Of a DNA stretch of 64,000 nucleotides, positions 42,975 through 51,990 are shown in pieces (position 1 is the stretch's first letter; the number at the start of each line of letters is the position of its first letter). Origin of the DNA: Jiangella endophytica (GTDB taxonomy: Bacteria; Actinomycetota; Actinomycetes; Jiangellales; Jiangellaceae); the NCBI RefSeq assembly GCF_003427025.1, contig NZ_QVAI01000018.1, forward strand, positions 99,912 through 163,911, written 5' to 3'. The position numbers and the translations under genes are program-made. The notes beneath the pieces were generated by a model, which worked only from the letters and a program-made list of their open reading frames with translations, did not search any database and was not told the origin of the DNA.

Positions 42975-43955
42975 CTAGCCGTTGCCGCCGGGTCCGGCAC
43001 CTGCGGCTGCCCGCAGTCGCTCGGCGAGCACCCGGCACCGCTGCTCGAGCTCGGGCGGGTCGATGACCTCGAACTCGTGGCCCAGCAGGACGACGTGCAT
43101 CAGCACGCGGTCGAGGTCGGCGGCGCCGCTGAGCACCTCGCTGCGCCCGCTCCCCCGCGGCCGCACGACCGCCGCCGACGCCGGGACCTGCGCCCGCACC
43201 GTGTCGGCCGGGGCGTGGACGAGGAAGCGTGCCTGGTGTGGGTACACCCGGCTCGCCACGCTCTCCTGCACGTACGTGGCCGCGTCGGGCGCCGGACGAG
43301 GCCGGAACCGCCAGGCCCGGGCGGACACGTCGGTCATCCGGTCGACGCGGAACGTGCGCCAGTCGTCACGGTCGAGGTCGTAGGCGAACAGATACCAGCG
43401 TCGGTCCGAGGCGACCAGCCGGTACGGCTCGACCCGCCGCTGCCGCACCTCGTCGCCGGACGGGTAGCCGAAGCCGGCCTCGACCTCGTCGCGGCAGGCT
43501 CGGGCCAGGGCCATGAGCACGTCGGGGTCGACCGGCGTCCGGCCGCCGCCGAAGGCCTCGATGGCGCCGGTGAGCGCCCGCACCTCGTGCCGCAGCCGCA
43601 CCGGCAGGACCTGGTCGAGCTTGGTCAGCGCCCGCAGCGCGGCGGGACCGGCGCCCGCGACCGCGCCACCCGCCCCGGCGAGCAGCGACACGGCGGTCGC
43701 GATCGCCTCCTCGTCGTCGAGGAGCAGCGGCGGCAGGTCCTGTCCCGGGCCGAGCTGATAGCCGCCGCCGAGACCCTTGGCGGCACGCACCGGGTAGCCG
43801 AGCGCACGCAGCCGCTCGACGTCGCGCCGGACCGTGCGCGGCGTGACCCCGAGCCGCTCGGCCAGCTCCGGCCCCGTCCACATCTGACGCTGCTGCAGCA
43901 GCCCGAGCAGGGTCAGCACCCGCTCCGTCGTGCCGAGGTCGTCGTCGCCGGACAT
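42975..43955 (-). CDS. YafY-type WYL-domain transcriptional regulator
   Basis: 326 residues. An N-terminal HTH_11 domain (TERVLTLLGLLQQRQMWTGPELAERLGVTPRTVRRDVERLRALGYPVRA) is followed by a WYL sensor domain (VEPYRLVASDRRWYLFAYDLDRDDWRTFRVDRMTDV), where the usual W-Y-L reads RWYLFAYD, and a WCX C-terminus. It is probably a regulator responding to a nucleic acid or small ligand. The start ATG 43955 is 7 nt after TACTGT (minus strand), so leaderless; GTG 43964 is upstream but overlaps the -10. Divergent from a VOC gene it may control. Confidence 0.88.
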   Translation of the reverse strand: MSGDDDLGTTERVLTLLGLLQQRQMWTGPELAERLGVTPRTVRRDVERLRALGYPVRAAKGLGGGYQLGPGQDLPPLLLDDEEAIATAVSLLAGAGGAVAGAGPAALRALTKLDQVLPVRLRHEVRALTGAIEAFGGGRTPVDPDVLMALARACRDEVEAGFGYPSGDEVRQRRVEPYRLVASDRRWYLFAYDLDRDDWRTFRVDRMTDVSARAWRFRPRPAPDAATYVQESVASRVYPHQARFLVHAPADTVRAQVPASAAVVRPRGSGRSEVLSGAADLDRVLMHVVLLGHEFEVIDPPELEQRCRVLAERLRAAAGAGPGGNG

Positions 43956-44050
43956 GCGACCCACAGTAGACCGACTCAGCGGACCGATCCTGTCCGCTTT
44001 CCGTGTCAGGCTGACGCCGTACGCATCCCGACGACGGAACGGAGCGGCCC

Positions 44051-44512
44051 ATGAGCCGGCAGATCCAGGTCACCTTCGACGCGCAAGACCCACGCGCGCT
44101 GTCGATCTTCTGGCGTGACGTGCTCGGCTACGTCCACCCCTCCCCGCCCGGTGTCGACCTCCCCGACGGCGCCGACCCGCTCGCCGCCTGGGACGACTTC
44201 CTCGAGCAGATGAAGGTGCCGGAGAGCCAGCGCAACAGCAGCTCCGCCGTCGAGGACCCCGACGGCGACGGCCCGCGGCTGTTCTTCCAGCAGGTGCCCG
44301 AGGACAAGGTCGCCAAGAACCGCGTCCACCTCGACGTCCGTGCCGCACCCGGCCTGAAGGGAGACGAGCGGATGGCGGCGCTCGAGGCCGAGTGCGAGCG
44401 GCTCGTCGCCCTCGGCGCCACGCGGGTCCGGCGCTTCGAACCCGACGCGTGGCAGAGCGTCGGCTTCATCGTCATGACCGATCCGGAGGGCAACGAGTTC
44501 TGCCTCGACTGA
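44051..44512 (+). CDS. VOC family protein
   Basis: 153-residue VOC-fold protein: IQVTFDAQDPRALSIFWRDVLGYV, then SAVEDPDGDGPRLFFQQVPEDKVAKNRVHLDV and the C-terminal GFIVMTDPEGNEFCLD. It belongs to the glyoxalase-like group common in actinomycetes; the reaction is unknown. ATG 44051 with GGAACGGAGC upstream. The WYL regulator next door is divergent, 95 bp away, a frequent pairing of such regulators with VOC proteins. Confidence 0.85.
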   Translation: MSRQIQVTFDAQDPRALSIFWRDVLGYVHPSPPGVDLPDGADPLAAWDDFLEQMKVPESQRNSSSAVEDPDGDGPRLFFQQVPEDKVAKNRVHLDVRAAPGLKGDERMAALEAECERLVALGATRVRRFEPDAWQSVGFIVMTDPEGNEFCLD

Positions 44513-44614
44513 GGAGCTGATCCGGACCGCTCGCGCTGCTCGCGCTCCACGACCGCGATCTCTCCACGCAGTGGCCTGCTCGACCGTGACGCGCGCCGTC
44601 GGCCCCGTCCGCGG

Positions 44615-46597
44615 TCATGGCCGGGAGCGCGGGTCCGCCGGGGCGACATCGGGGGCGGGTGCCACCGCCCAGTCCGCGAGGTCCGTCACGGCGGGCTCCG
44701 GCCCGTGCACGCCCGTGGGCAGCGGCTCGAGGAGCACGCTGAGGCGGAACTGCGCCGCCTCCGGCCCCGTGATGACGAGCTTGCGGATGCCGGGGTTCGG
44801 CGTCTGGCCGTCCGGGTTCGGCGACGTCGGCAGCGGCACGGCGTCCATGACCGAGAACCGGGCGCCGTCGGGCGCATCGAGCAGGACGGCTCGCAGCTGC
44901 CGGCCGTCGAGGGTGAGCGCGGCGGACCGGCCGTCAGCCGCGATGTCGATGCCGGCGGACGTGTGCATGAACCACCACGCCTCGACCGGGGAGGACGCCG
45001 TGACCTCGTCCTGCACGACGAAGCGGGTCCGGCCGTCGATCAGCGCCATGCCGCGTTGCCAGCTCGTCACGCCTTGTGCCGTGTACGCCTCCGACAGGTC
45101 GGCGACGGCGAAGCTCGCGTCCGGGCTCGAGCCGGTCGCCACGATCGTCCCCCTCGCGTCGACGGCCTGACCGGGCGTCGCGTCGGGGTTGATGACGAGC
45201 GTGTTCTGTCCCTCGGGACGCTTGCGGTAGTAGGTCCAGCGTCGGCCCTCGGGACCGGCCGACCAGTACCCGGGCAGGGCGTAGGTCTCCGGCCCGAGCT
45301 CCGTGGCCCACCGTGTACCGAGCGCGTCGAGCACGAACGTGCCCAGATCGAGGTCGGCGTGGCTGGTCGCGTTGTTCCCCGCCTTGAACCCGAAGAAGTT
45401 CGCGGTGCTGTTCCACGCGCTGCGCGAGAGGAAGGTGGAGACGGCCTCGAACTCGCGGTCCAGCGGCAGGCCGGCCTCGTCCGGCGGCACGGCATCGATC
45501 AGGCCCTGCCACATCAGGTGCAGCGGGGGGAGCGGACGCGTGGTGGGCCGCGCGGCACCTTGCTCGGCCCACCACGCGTAGGCGGGCTCGCCGTAGTGCG
45601 CGGCGAGCCAGTGTGCGGCAGTCCGCCCGGGGCGGCCGTTGCTGGGTGCGTCGTAGTAGTTGAACGGCTGGCCCGCCGGACCGGTCATGTGGATCCCGAA
45701 GTCGACCGTGCGGTCGAGCCCCGCGATCTCCGTGATACCGAAGTCGTCACCGACCGCCGTCTCGAGCGACGCCATGACCGGCACGAGGAACCGCGTGGCG
45801 TAGCCCCAGTACGTGGCGCCCTCGGGGTACCCGCCGTCCGGCCCGTACTGCGCGAGCGCCACCGGCAGCGAGTCGAACGCGAGGTGCATCGCCTCGTTCG
45901 CGAGCTCCGGCACCTCGACGCCGATGGCGAGCGCGGCCATGATCGTCCCGCCGTTGCACACGATGTTCCAGTTGTTCGTCCTCGTGGTCCACGTCGCCCC
46001 GGACTCGTGCTGTGCGATCGCGGGCTTCAGCCCCAAGGTGACGATCGCGTCGCGCACGACCTGGCGCTGCGCCTGGTCGAGGTACCCGTACAGCCAGTCG
46101 TAGCCCACCGCGAACGCGTTCATGAGTTCCGCGACGGACAGGAAACTCTCCGGATTCCAGTCCGGGAACGCGGCGACGGCCGCCATCTCCTCGTAGGCAC
46201 GCGCCGCGTACCGCTCGGCCTGCGTGAGCCGGTACGCCATCGCCAGTGCGTAGAGGCGGCACTGGACCTCGCGGGTGACGATGAGCAGCGTGCGCCCGTC
46301 GGGGAACTCATACTCGGATGCCGGCGTGGTGAGCAGCGCGTCCGCCTGCGCGATCAGCTCGTCGTACAACTGCGCGGTGAGGTCGTCGCGCGCGATGCGC
46401 TCAGCGATCCCGGCGAGCGCCGCGTCGTCGACCATCAGGCGCGGGTGGCCCGGCGTGATGAGCGCCGCGATGTCCGCGGGCGGTGTCGGAACGGGCAGGT
46501 CGACGGCGGTGGCGCGGGTGTCGGGGGCACCGGCGAGCGGGGCGTTGCGACTGCGGGTGTGATGGGCACGGGAACCATCACGGTCACGCGAGATCAT
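44615..46597 (-). CDS. Heparinase II/III-like polysaccharide lyase, no signal peptide
   Basis: 660 residues. After a short Arg-rich start with no signal peptide or hydrophobic helix, an alpha/alpha toroid covers about 60-400: NPESFLSVAELMNAFAVGYDWLYGY, TWTTRTNNWNIVCNGGTIMAAL, PDGGYPEGATYWGYATRF. A heparinase II/III beta domain follows (ATSHADLDLGTFVLDALGTRWATELGPETYALPGYW). The NNW and HADLD motifs resemble uronic-acid polysaccharide lyases. Probably cytoplasmic, acting on imported fragments. ATG 46597 has GGAGG upstream. Last gene of the LacI-controlled operon; 141 bp separates it from the preceding lyase gene, with a hairpin in the gap. Confidence 0.8.
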   Translation of the reverse strand: MISRDRDGSRAHHTRSRNAPLAGAPDTRATAVDLPVPTPPADIAALITPGHPRLMVDDAALAGIAERIARDDLTAQLYDELIAQADALLTTPASEYEFPDGRTLLIVTREVQCRLYALAMAYRLTQAERYAARAYEEMAAVAAFPDWNPESFLSVAELMNAFAVGYDWLYGYLDQAQRQVVRDAIVTLGLKPAIAQHESGATWTTRTNNWNIVCNGGTIMAALAIGVEVPELANEAMHLAFDSLPVALAQYGPDGGYPEGATYWGYATRFLVPVMASLETAVGDDFGITEIAGLDRTVDFGIHMTGPAGQPFNYYDAPSNGRPGRTAAHWLAAHYGEPAYAWWAEQGAARPTTRPLPPLHLMWQGLIDAVPPDEAGLPLDREFEAVSTFLSRSAWNSTANFFGFKAGNNATSHADLDLGTFVLDALGTRWATELGPETYALPGYWSAGPEGRRWTYYRKRPEGQNTLVINPDATPGQAVDARGTIVATGSSPDASFAVADLSEAYTAQGVTSWQRGMALIDGRTRFVVQDEVTASSPVEAWWFMHTSAGIDIAADGRSAALTLDGRQLRAVLLDAPDGARFSVMDAVPLPTSPNPDGQTPNPGIRKLVITGPEAAQFRLSVLLEPLPTGVHGPEPAVTDLADWAVAPAPDVAPADPRSRP

Positions 46598-46659
46598 CCG
46601 TCCTCCGGTTGAGTTGACGGTTCTGGATCGATGGGCGTCTGGGTCGTGAGGGCACAGCA

Positions 46660-46696
46660 GGGTGGTTCGGCGGCAGGTCTTGCCGCCGAACCACCC
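46660..46696 (-). other. 16-bp intercistronic hairpin
   Basis: GGGTGGTTCGGCGGCA (46660-46675) pairs exactly with TGCCGCCGAACCACCC (46681-46696), 5-nt loop. Located in the 141-bp gap between the two lyase genes. There is no T-run on the transcript strand, so it may slow exonucleases or partly terminate. Confidence 0.65.
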
Positions 46697-46738
46697 ACGT
46701 GCAGCGTCGTCTGCCGGACCTCGTGGATGGGCGCGCGC

Positions 46739-49700
46739 TTACTCGCAGGACTGGGCGACGGTGAGGTCGTCGAACGTGCTCTGCGTGGTTGCGTAGAGCC
46801 CGACGCCACCGCTTCGCACCACGGTGTCGCGACCCTCCAGGATCTGTACGCCGTTCAACGTCGCGGTGATGCGGTCGCCCTGAACGGCGGCGCCGAGCCG
46901 AACCGGACCGTTGAGCGGGTCACTGAGGGAGACCGTGTCCACCGTGACCGGGCCTGACCTGTGGGCCTCGCGGATGATGCTCGCGTATCGGCTACCGCTG
47001 CTCGTCCTGCCGATGTGGATCCGGTAGCCGTAGGAGTCCGAGGTGTCGCGCAGCGAGATGCCGGCAGTGCCGACGCCGTTGATCGTGACCGTGGTCTCCG
47101 CGACATAGTCGCACTGTTGGGAGAACCGCTCCGGAAGCGTCGATTCGGCGAGCACGTGCGCTCGGCCATCGGCTGGCGTAAGGGTCAGCTGACCAGAGCC
47201 GACGGACACCTGGCCCCCGATTCCACGCCAGTTCGCCTGATCGAGTGCCTCGGTGATCGTGATGTCGTCGAAGGTCGCGGCCCGCCGATGCGTGTAGGCC
47301 GCGGCCCCGCCGGTCGGCAGTTGGCCGTCGGTTGCGGAGATCGACGTCTCGCCGACGGTGGCGACCAGATGACGCCCGGCCGCGGAGACGGTCAGCGTGT
47401 GCGCGGCGTCGGCGTTCAGGTCCACGTCGGTCTCCGCAAGGAGCGTGGACGTCCCGTCGTAGACCTTCACGAGCTGCAGCGTCGCGCCGGTCGACGTCTT
47501 GAGAACGTTGGCTCGGTAGTAGTTGCGTGAATCCTGGTAGCGGAACGCCAGGCCGGTCCGGGCGGTCGTCTGGGTGCGGGTCCCGGGAACGATGTCCGCG
47601 GACACGATCACGTCATCCGGCACGTCCTGCAGCATCGCGAACGCCTGCATGTCCGCGCTCGAGGTCTGTGCCAGCGTGGTGTTCGACGGATCGCCGCCCA
47701 GCTCCCAGGTGCCCTGCACCGGCGTCCAGCCCTCGAATCCGCTGTCGAAGGCGTAGACGGTGCGGTCCAGGCTCGCGTCCTCGAACTCCTCGTCGAGCAC
47801 CGGCGTCGGTGCGAAGGCCGGCCCGACCGTCACGGTGACGAGGTCACCGGCCCGAGTGAACGCGGTCGGGGTGCCGTTCACCTTCACCACTCTCGCCTGC
47901 GGCGCGTTGATCGTGAGTGTGCCGGTGAACGGGTCCCCGAGCGAGGCCTGGGCGGTCGCGCCCCGCAGCTCCACACTCACGTCGGACACCACTCCCGACG
48001 CATCGATCACGGTGTCCCCGCCGTCGACCAGCGACGAGCCTCGGGTCAGCGCGTACCGCGTGAGCCTGTCGTGCCCGGCACGTTCGAGATACGCGGTCTC
48101 GGCGTCGGTCGCGGCGGTCCCGAACTCCCGCGACGAGGGCGTCGCCTCGCGCGAGAGGTAGAAGCGGCCGGTCGAGTGCGGCAGGTCGATCTCCATCGCG
48201 GTCGCCACGGAGTGATCCACCCCAGGCAGCTCGATGCGGGCCGCCGTCACGGAGGGCGCCGTGCCGGCCTTGCCGGGAAACACGATGGTGTCCAGTCCGG
48301 TGGCGCCGGTGGCGGACCAGTCGTAGGACAGGTAGTCGACGTCCGTGAGCACGTCCTCGCCCACGCGCACGGCACCGTCCTCGTGGACTCTCGGCGCGAC
48401 CTCGACGCCGGCCGGGGCCACGGGAACGAGTTGCACCCCGGCACCCGGTGTGGTGCCGGGCACGGTGTCGAACCCGACCGTGGCGACGTTCGTGGCCGAG
48501 TCGACGGTGACCGGGTCACCAGGGAAGTGCCAGAGCTGCCGATAGTCGTGCGCGGCGGTGTCACCGGTGAGGTCGTCGGAGACGACCCAGAAGCCGGGCT
48601 TGACGAAGTAGACGACCCGATCGTGCGCGATCGGCTGGTAGCCCATCGCCTGACCGCGGTAGACGTCGAGACCCGCGCTCGATCGCCAGAGCGACATCGT
48701 GCGGGCGACGCCGGCGGCCTGCGGCTTTCCGTCGACCTCGATCGTGTTGTGCGCCTCAGTCGTTCTGCGCATCCAGTCGTTCGTCGGGGTCGCGCTGTAG
48801 TCGCCCACTCCGGAGTCGACGATCAGCGCACGTCCGTACGCCGACATCTCCAGGCTGAGGTCGTCCGGATGCCGGTGCGAGGCGGTGTAACTGGAGTTGT
48901 GGTTGTTGATCAGCATGTACTGCGCATCGGCGTCCCACCCCGAGCGCTGAACGGCGTAGCTGATCGGATACAGCGTGGACCCCAGTGTCGGGGTCGTCCC
49001 CGCGGTTCGACCGGAGGCGACCCAGGTGAAATCGGACCACGAGTTGCGTGCACCGGTCGCCCGAATGGCGCTCCTGCCCGCGTCGGTGTTCGGTGTGTCG
49101 CCGATCAGCGCGGCCTCGAGATCCGGCTTCCGGGTCGCGAACAGCACGTCCGCGATCCAGTCCGCCGCCTGGATGATCGCGTCGGGAAGTGTCCGCCCAT
49201 TGGCATCCGCGACGACGATCATGGTGTTGATCAGGTCTGCCACGTAGGCCTGATAGTTGAACGTCGGCTCGCGATACACGCCGTCGCTCTGCATGTACGC
49301 GCGCAGAAACCGCTCGACGGAGCGCACCGCGAACGACTCCCAGCCGAGGGATGCCGTGAACTCGGGCAGGTACACCCCCGCGGAGTAGATCGAGCGGGCC
49401 ATCGACATGTACCAGTTGTTTCCGACATGTCGCTGCAGAACCTGCGTGAGGATGTCGGTCGTCTCGTGCACGCCGGACAGATACGTCACCAGGTCGCCCG
49501 CGTCGGTGGTCGGCTCCGTCCGGAATACGGAGAACGCGCTGATGAGCTGGCTCATCCGCTTGCCGGCCGACAGATTGCGGGCCTGCGGCCAGCTCGGGTT
49601 GTCCGCGAAGAAGTCCAGTGAGATCTCTATCCACGCCTTCGCATACGCCGCGCGCTTCTCCGGGTCGTCCTCTTTCACGTAGGCGCTCGCCAGTGTGGGC

Positions 49701-50152
49701 ATGAATGCGAAGTCGCTCATCAGGACCTGTGCGCTGCCGGGGGCGGTCTCCGTCCCGCCCCAGGTGTCCTGCCAGTCGACGTCGATCCTCTGCTCGGCGT
49801 CGTCGTAGAAGTCGCGGGTCTCGGTGCCGAACCGGAAGATCCCAGCTGCGAGCTCGTCGGCAGTCGCGTCGCCGACTCCCGCCGCTCCCGGTGTCGGGTA
49901 CCCGATGCCCGTGCGGCCCGCGTAATACGCCTTGAGCTCGTCGGCGGCGCCCGCCTCATCGCCGGCCGCGAGCTCTGCCGCGACGCCGGCGAGTTCCGGA
50001 CGGGTCAGGTCGAGCAGCTCGCCGAGATCCGACATGTCGGACGCAGCGGCCGGCACCGACGACAGTCCCGTCGCCACCACGGCCAGCGTGACTGTCGCGC
50101 CGGCGATCGCATGGACACGACCGCGCCTCCGCCGAGAAGTGCTTCGTTGCAT
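46739..50152 (-). CDS. Secreted multi-domain heparinase II/III-like polysaccharide lyase
   Basis: 1137 residues. A signal peptide (IAGATVTLAVVATGLSSVPAAAS, about 15-37) is followed by an alpha/alpha toroid to about 410 (QARNLSAGKRMSQLISAFSVF, HVGNNWYMSMARSIYSAG, REPTFNYQAYVADLIN) and a heparinase II/III beta region (TASHRHPDDLSLEMSAYGRALIVDSGVGDY, RRTTEAHNTIEVDGK). Then come beta domains and two C-terminal lectin/CBM-like units, each ending in a TFDDxT block. It is probably extracellular and cleaves a uronic-acid-containing glycan by beta-elimination; the linkage is unknown. ATG 50152 with AAAGGAG upstream. The gene follows the binding-protein gene after 153 bp. Confidence 0.82.
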   Translation of the reverse strand: MQRSTSRRRRGRVHAIAGATVTLAVVATGLSSVPAAASDMSDLGELLDLTRPELAGVAAELAAGDEAGAADELKAYYAGRTGIGYPTPGAAGVGDATADELAAGIFRFGTETRDFYDDAEQRIDVDWQDTWGGTETAPGSAQVLMSDFAFMPTLASAYVKEDDPEKRAAYAKAWIEISLDFFADNPSWPQARNLSAGKRMSQLISAFSVFRTEPTTDAGDLVTYLSGVHETTDILTQVLQRHVGNNWYMSMARSIYSAGVYLPEFTASLGWESFAVRSVERFLRAYMQSDGVYREPTFNYQAYVADLINTMIVVADANGRTLPDAIIQAADWIADVLFATRKPDLEAALIGDTPNTDAGRSAIRATGARNSWSDFTWVASGRTAGTTPTLGSTLYPISYAVQRSGWDADAQYMLINNHNSSYTASHRHPDDLSLEMSAYGRALIVDSGVGDYSATPTNDWMRRTTEAHNTIEVDGKPQAAGVARTMSLWRSSAGLDVYRGQAMGYQPIAHDRVVYFVKPGFWVVSDDLTGDTAAHDYRQLWHFPGDPVTVDSATNVATVGFDTVPGTTPGAGVQLVPVAPAGVEVAPRVHEDGAVRVGEDVLTDVDYLSYDWSATGATGLDTIVFPGKAGTAPSVTAARIELPGVDHSVATAMEIDLPHSTGRFYLSREATPSSREFGTAATDAETAYLERAGHDRLTRYALTRGSSLVDGGDTVIDASGVVSDVSVELRGATAQASLGDPFTGTLTINAPQARVVKVNGTPTAFTRAGDLVTVTVGPAFAPTPVLDEEFEDASLDRTVYAFDSGFEGWTPVQGTWELGGDPSNTTLAQTSSADMQAFAMLQDVPDDVIVSADIVPGTRTQTTARTGLAFRYQDSRNYYRANVLKTSTGATLQLVKVYDGTSTLLAETDVDLNADAAHTLTVSAAGRHLVATVGETSISATDGQLPTGGAAAYTHRRAATFDDITITEALDQANWRGIGGQVSVGSGQLTLTPADGRAHVLAESTLPERFSQQCDYVAETTVTINGVGTAGISLRDTSDSYGYRIHIGRTSSGSRYASIIREAHRSGPVTVDTVSLSDPLNGPVRLGAAVQGDRITATLNGVQILEGRDTVVRSGGVGLYATTQSTFDDLTVAQSCE

Positions 50153-50245
50153 CTCCGTGACTCCTTTGCTGTGAAGGTGTCCACCCGGTGCTTCACCAGC
50201 ACCCCGCGCGACCGAGCAACCGGCGGCGGTCACACCTGACGGCGC

Positions 50246-50276
50246 GCTGGTCGGCCACCACATGTGGCCGACCAGC
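50246..50276 (-). other. 13-bp intercistronic hairpin
   Basis: GCTGGTCGGCCAC (50246-50258) pairs exactly with GTGGCCGACCAGC (50264-50276), 5-nt loop. It is in the gap between the binding-protein stop and the large lyase start, a usual place for an element that lets the binding protein be made in excess. Confidence 0.65.
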
Positions 50277-50305
50277 ACGCACTCGCCGCCGGACCATCCG
50301 TGGCG

Positions 50306-51946
50306 TCAGCCGTTGAGCTGAGCCCACGCCTCCTCGTACTCGGACTTGATCGTGTTGCCGACGGCGGACATGTAGCTCTCGACCGCGGCGCCCCAATCGG
50401 AGACCGGCCGGTTTCCCAGGACGATCTCGACCTCGGTGGCGGTCAGCGCCTGCTGCGCGCTGGCACCCTCGCTGACGGCGGTCTCGGAGTAGAGCCCCTC
50501 CGTCGGGTTGGGCACGGTGTACTGCAGACCCGCTTCCTGGTGGTCGAACTGATCCCGGACGGCTTGCTCGTTGCGCGACTCGAAGATGACCGGCGAGTTC
50601 TCCGTGATGTACCGCACCGGCAGCGTCGCCTGGTTGATGCCCTGCGAGGTGAGCACCGGATCCGGACCGTCGAAGGTGAAGGTCTCACCCTCCTTGCCGA
50701 ACCGCCGGGTGATGTACTCGGTGCTGCCGAAAGGCGCGGCGAGCCAGTCGAGCACCCGCAGGATCTCGGCGAGGCGCTCCGGGTCGTCCTGCTTGGCGAC
50801 CGCCGAGAAGTGCGAGATCGAGGGGCCGGCCGTGCGCACCATCTCCCCGCCGGCCTCGCGTGCGGGTGAGAGCATGCCCGTGAGGCGGAATCCCTCGATG
50901 TCGGCTCCCTGCACGTAGAACTTGGGCCATCCTGCGTAAAGACCGATCTGGAACGCGGTCGTGCCCGCGATCATCCATTCGTTGCGCTGGGTGTTCTGAA
51001 CGGCATTGCCGTCCGGGTGCACGACCCCCAGGTCGTTGAGGGCGACCGCGTCGGCCAGGGCCTGCTCGTACCCCGGCAGCGTGGCGTTGAAGGTGAAGGC
51101 GCCGCTGCCGTCGACCGACCAGAGATTCGCGATGCCGTTCGTCTCGAGCAGCACCGTCAGGGGCGTCTGTCCGAAGGCCCAGCGGCCCTCCCGATCGTTG
51201 GTGAGAGCCTGCGCCATCTCGGTGAACTCCTCGAGCGACTCCGGCTGCAAGGACAGGCCCGCCCGCTCGAGCATGTCCGCACGTGTGTACAGCACGTTGC
51301 CGATCAGCGAGCGCGGCACCGGCACGCCCCAGAGCTTGCCGTCGTAGACGGTGCTCAGCCAGGCCGGCGTCGGCAGCGCCGCGAGGTTCGGGTAATCCAG
51401 CACGGCGTCACCGGAGAGGTACTCGGTGAGGTCGGTGAACTTCGCGGCCAGCATGGCCGGCATCTGCTGCTGCTGACCCTTGATCGCCATGAGGTCGGGC
51501 AGGTCGTTGCCGGCGATCGTGGTCGCGAACCGGGCGTTGTACTCCGCCGCGGGGGTGTACTCCAGGTCCAGTTCGGTGCCGAGCGCCTCGTTGAGGCTCT
51601 GCCACAGCGCGTTGTGGGAAAGCTCCGGAGCGACCGGATCATAGGTGAAGGTCAGCGCCCGAATCGGATCACCGGATGCCGGAACCCCACTGGTCACCGC
51701 CGTGGGTGGAGCCGGGTACGAGAAGTAGCCGGGGGACACATCCGGGTTGCTCGAGGCAAGGTCGGGCGGGAACTTGTCGAATGGCCGGAACGTCGGCAGC
51801 AGTCCGTCGCCGGCACCACCGCCACCGGTGGATCCTCCATTCGGCGACTGACTACTCGGCGAGCCTGAGCAGGCCCCCAACAGGCCGATCGCCGCGAAAG
51901 CGCCGGTGGCGCCCAGGAACCTACGACGAGAGATAGTGCCGGACAT
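50306..51946 (-). CDS. Sugar ABC transporter substrate-binding lipoprotein, Tat-type signal
   Basis: 546-residue family 1-type extracellular binding protein. The N-terminus ISRRRFLGATGAFAAIGLLGAC combines a twin-arginine motif (R7-R9) with a lipobox and Cys26, so it is probably exported folded and lipid-anchored. After a Gly/Ser linker, the mature part reads ALTFTYDPVAPELSHNALWQSLNEALGTELDLEYTPAAEYNARFATTIAGNDLPDLMAIKG, typical of large (500+) binding proteins for oligosaccharides (LipO/YtcQ type). ATG 51946 has GGAAGGA upstream. Probably binds oligosaccharides released by the secreted lyase. Confidence 0.9.
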   Translation of the reverse strand: MSGTISRRRFLGATGAFAAIGLLGACSGSPSSQSPNGGSTGGGGAGDGLLPTFRPFDKFPPDLASSNPDVSPGYFSYPAPPTAVTSGVPASGDPIRALTFTYDPVAPELSHNALWQSLNEALGTELDLEYTPAAEYNARFATTIAGNDLPDLMAIKGQQQQMPAMLAAKFTDLTEYLSGDAVLDYPNLAALPTPAWLSTVYDGKLWGVPVPRSLIGNVLYTRADMLERAGLSLQPESLEEFTEMAQALTNDREGRWAFGQTPLTVLLETNGIANLWSVDGSGAFTFNATLPGYEQALADAVALNDLGVVHPDGNAVQNTQRNEWMIAGTTAFQIGLYAGWPKFYVQGADIEGFRLTGMLSPAREAGGEMVRTAGPSISHFSAVAKQDDPERLAEILRVLDWLAAPFGSTEYITRRFGKEGETFTFDGPDPVLTSQGINQATLPVRYITENSPVIFESRNEQAVRDQFDHQEAGLQYTVPNPTEGLYSETAVSEGASAQQALTATEVEIVLGNRPVSDWGAAVESYMSAVGNTIKSEYEEAWAQLNG

Positions 51947-51990
51947 GGGATTCCTTCCGCTACATCGAGGACGGGATGAAGAACAGGTGG

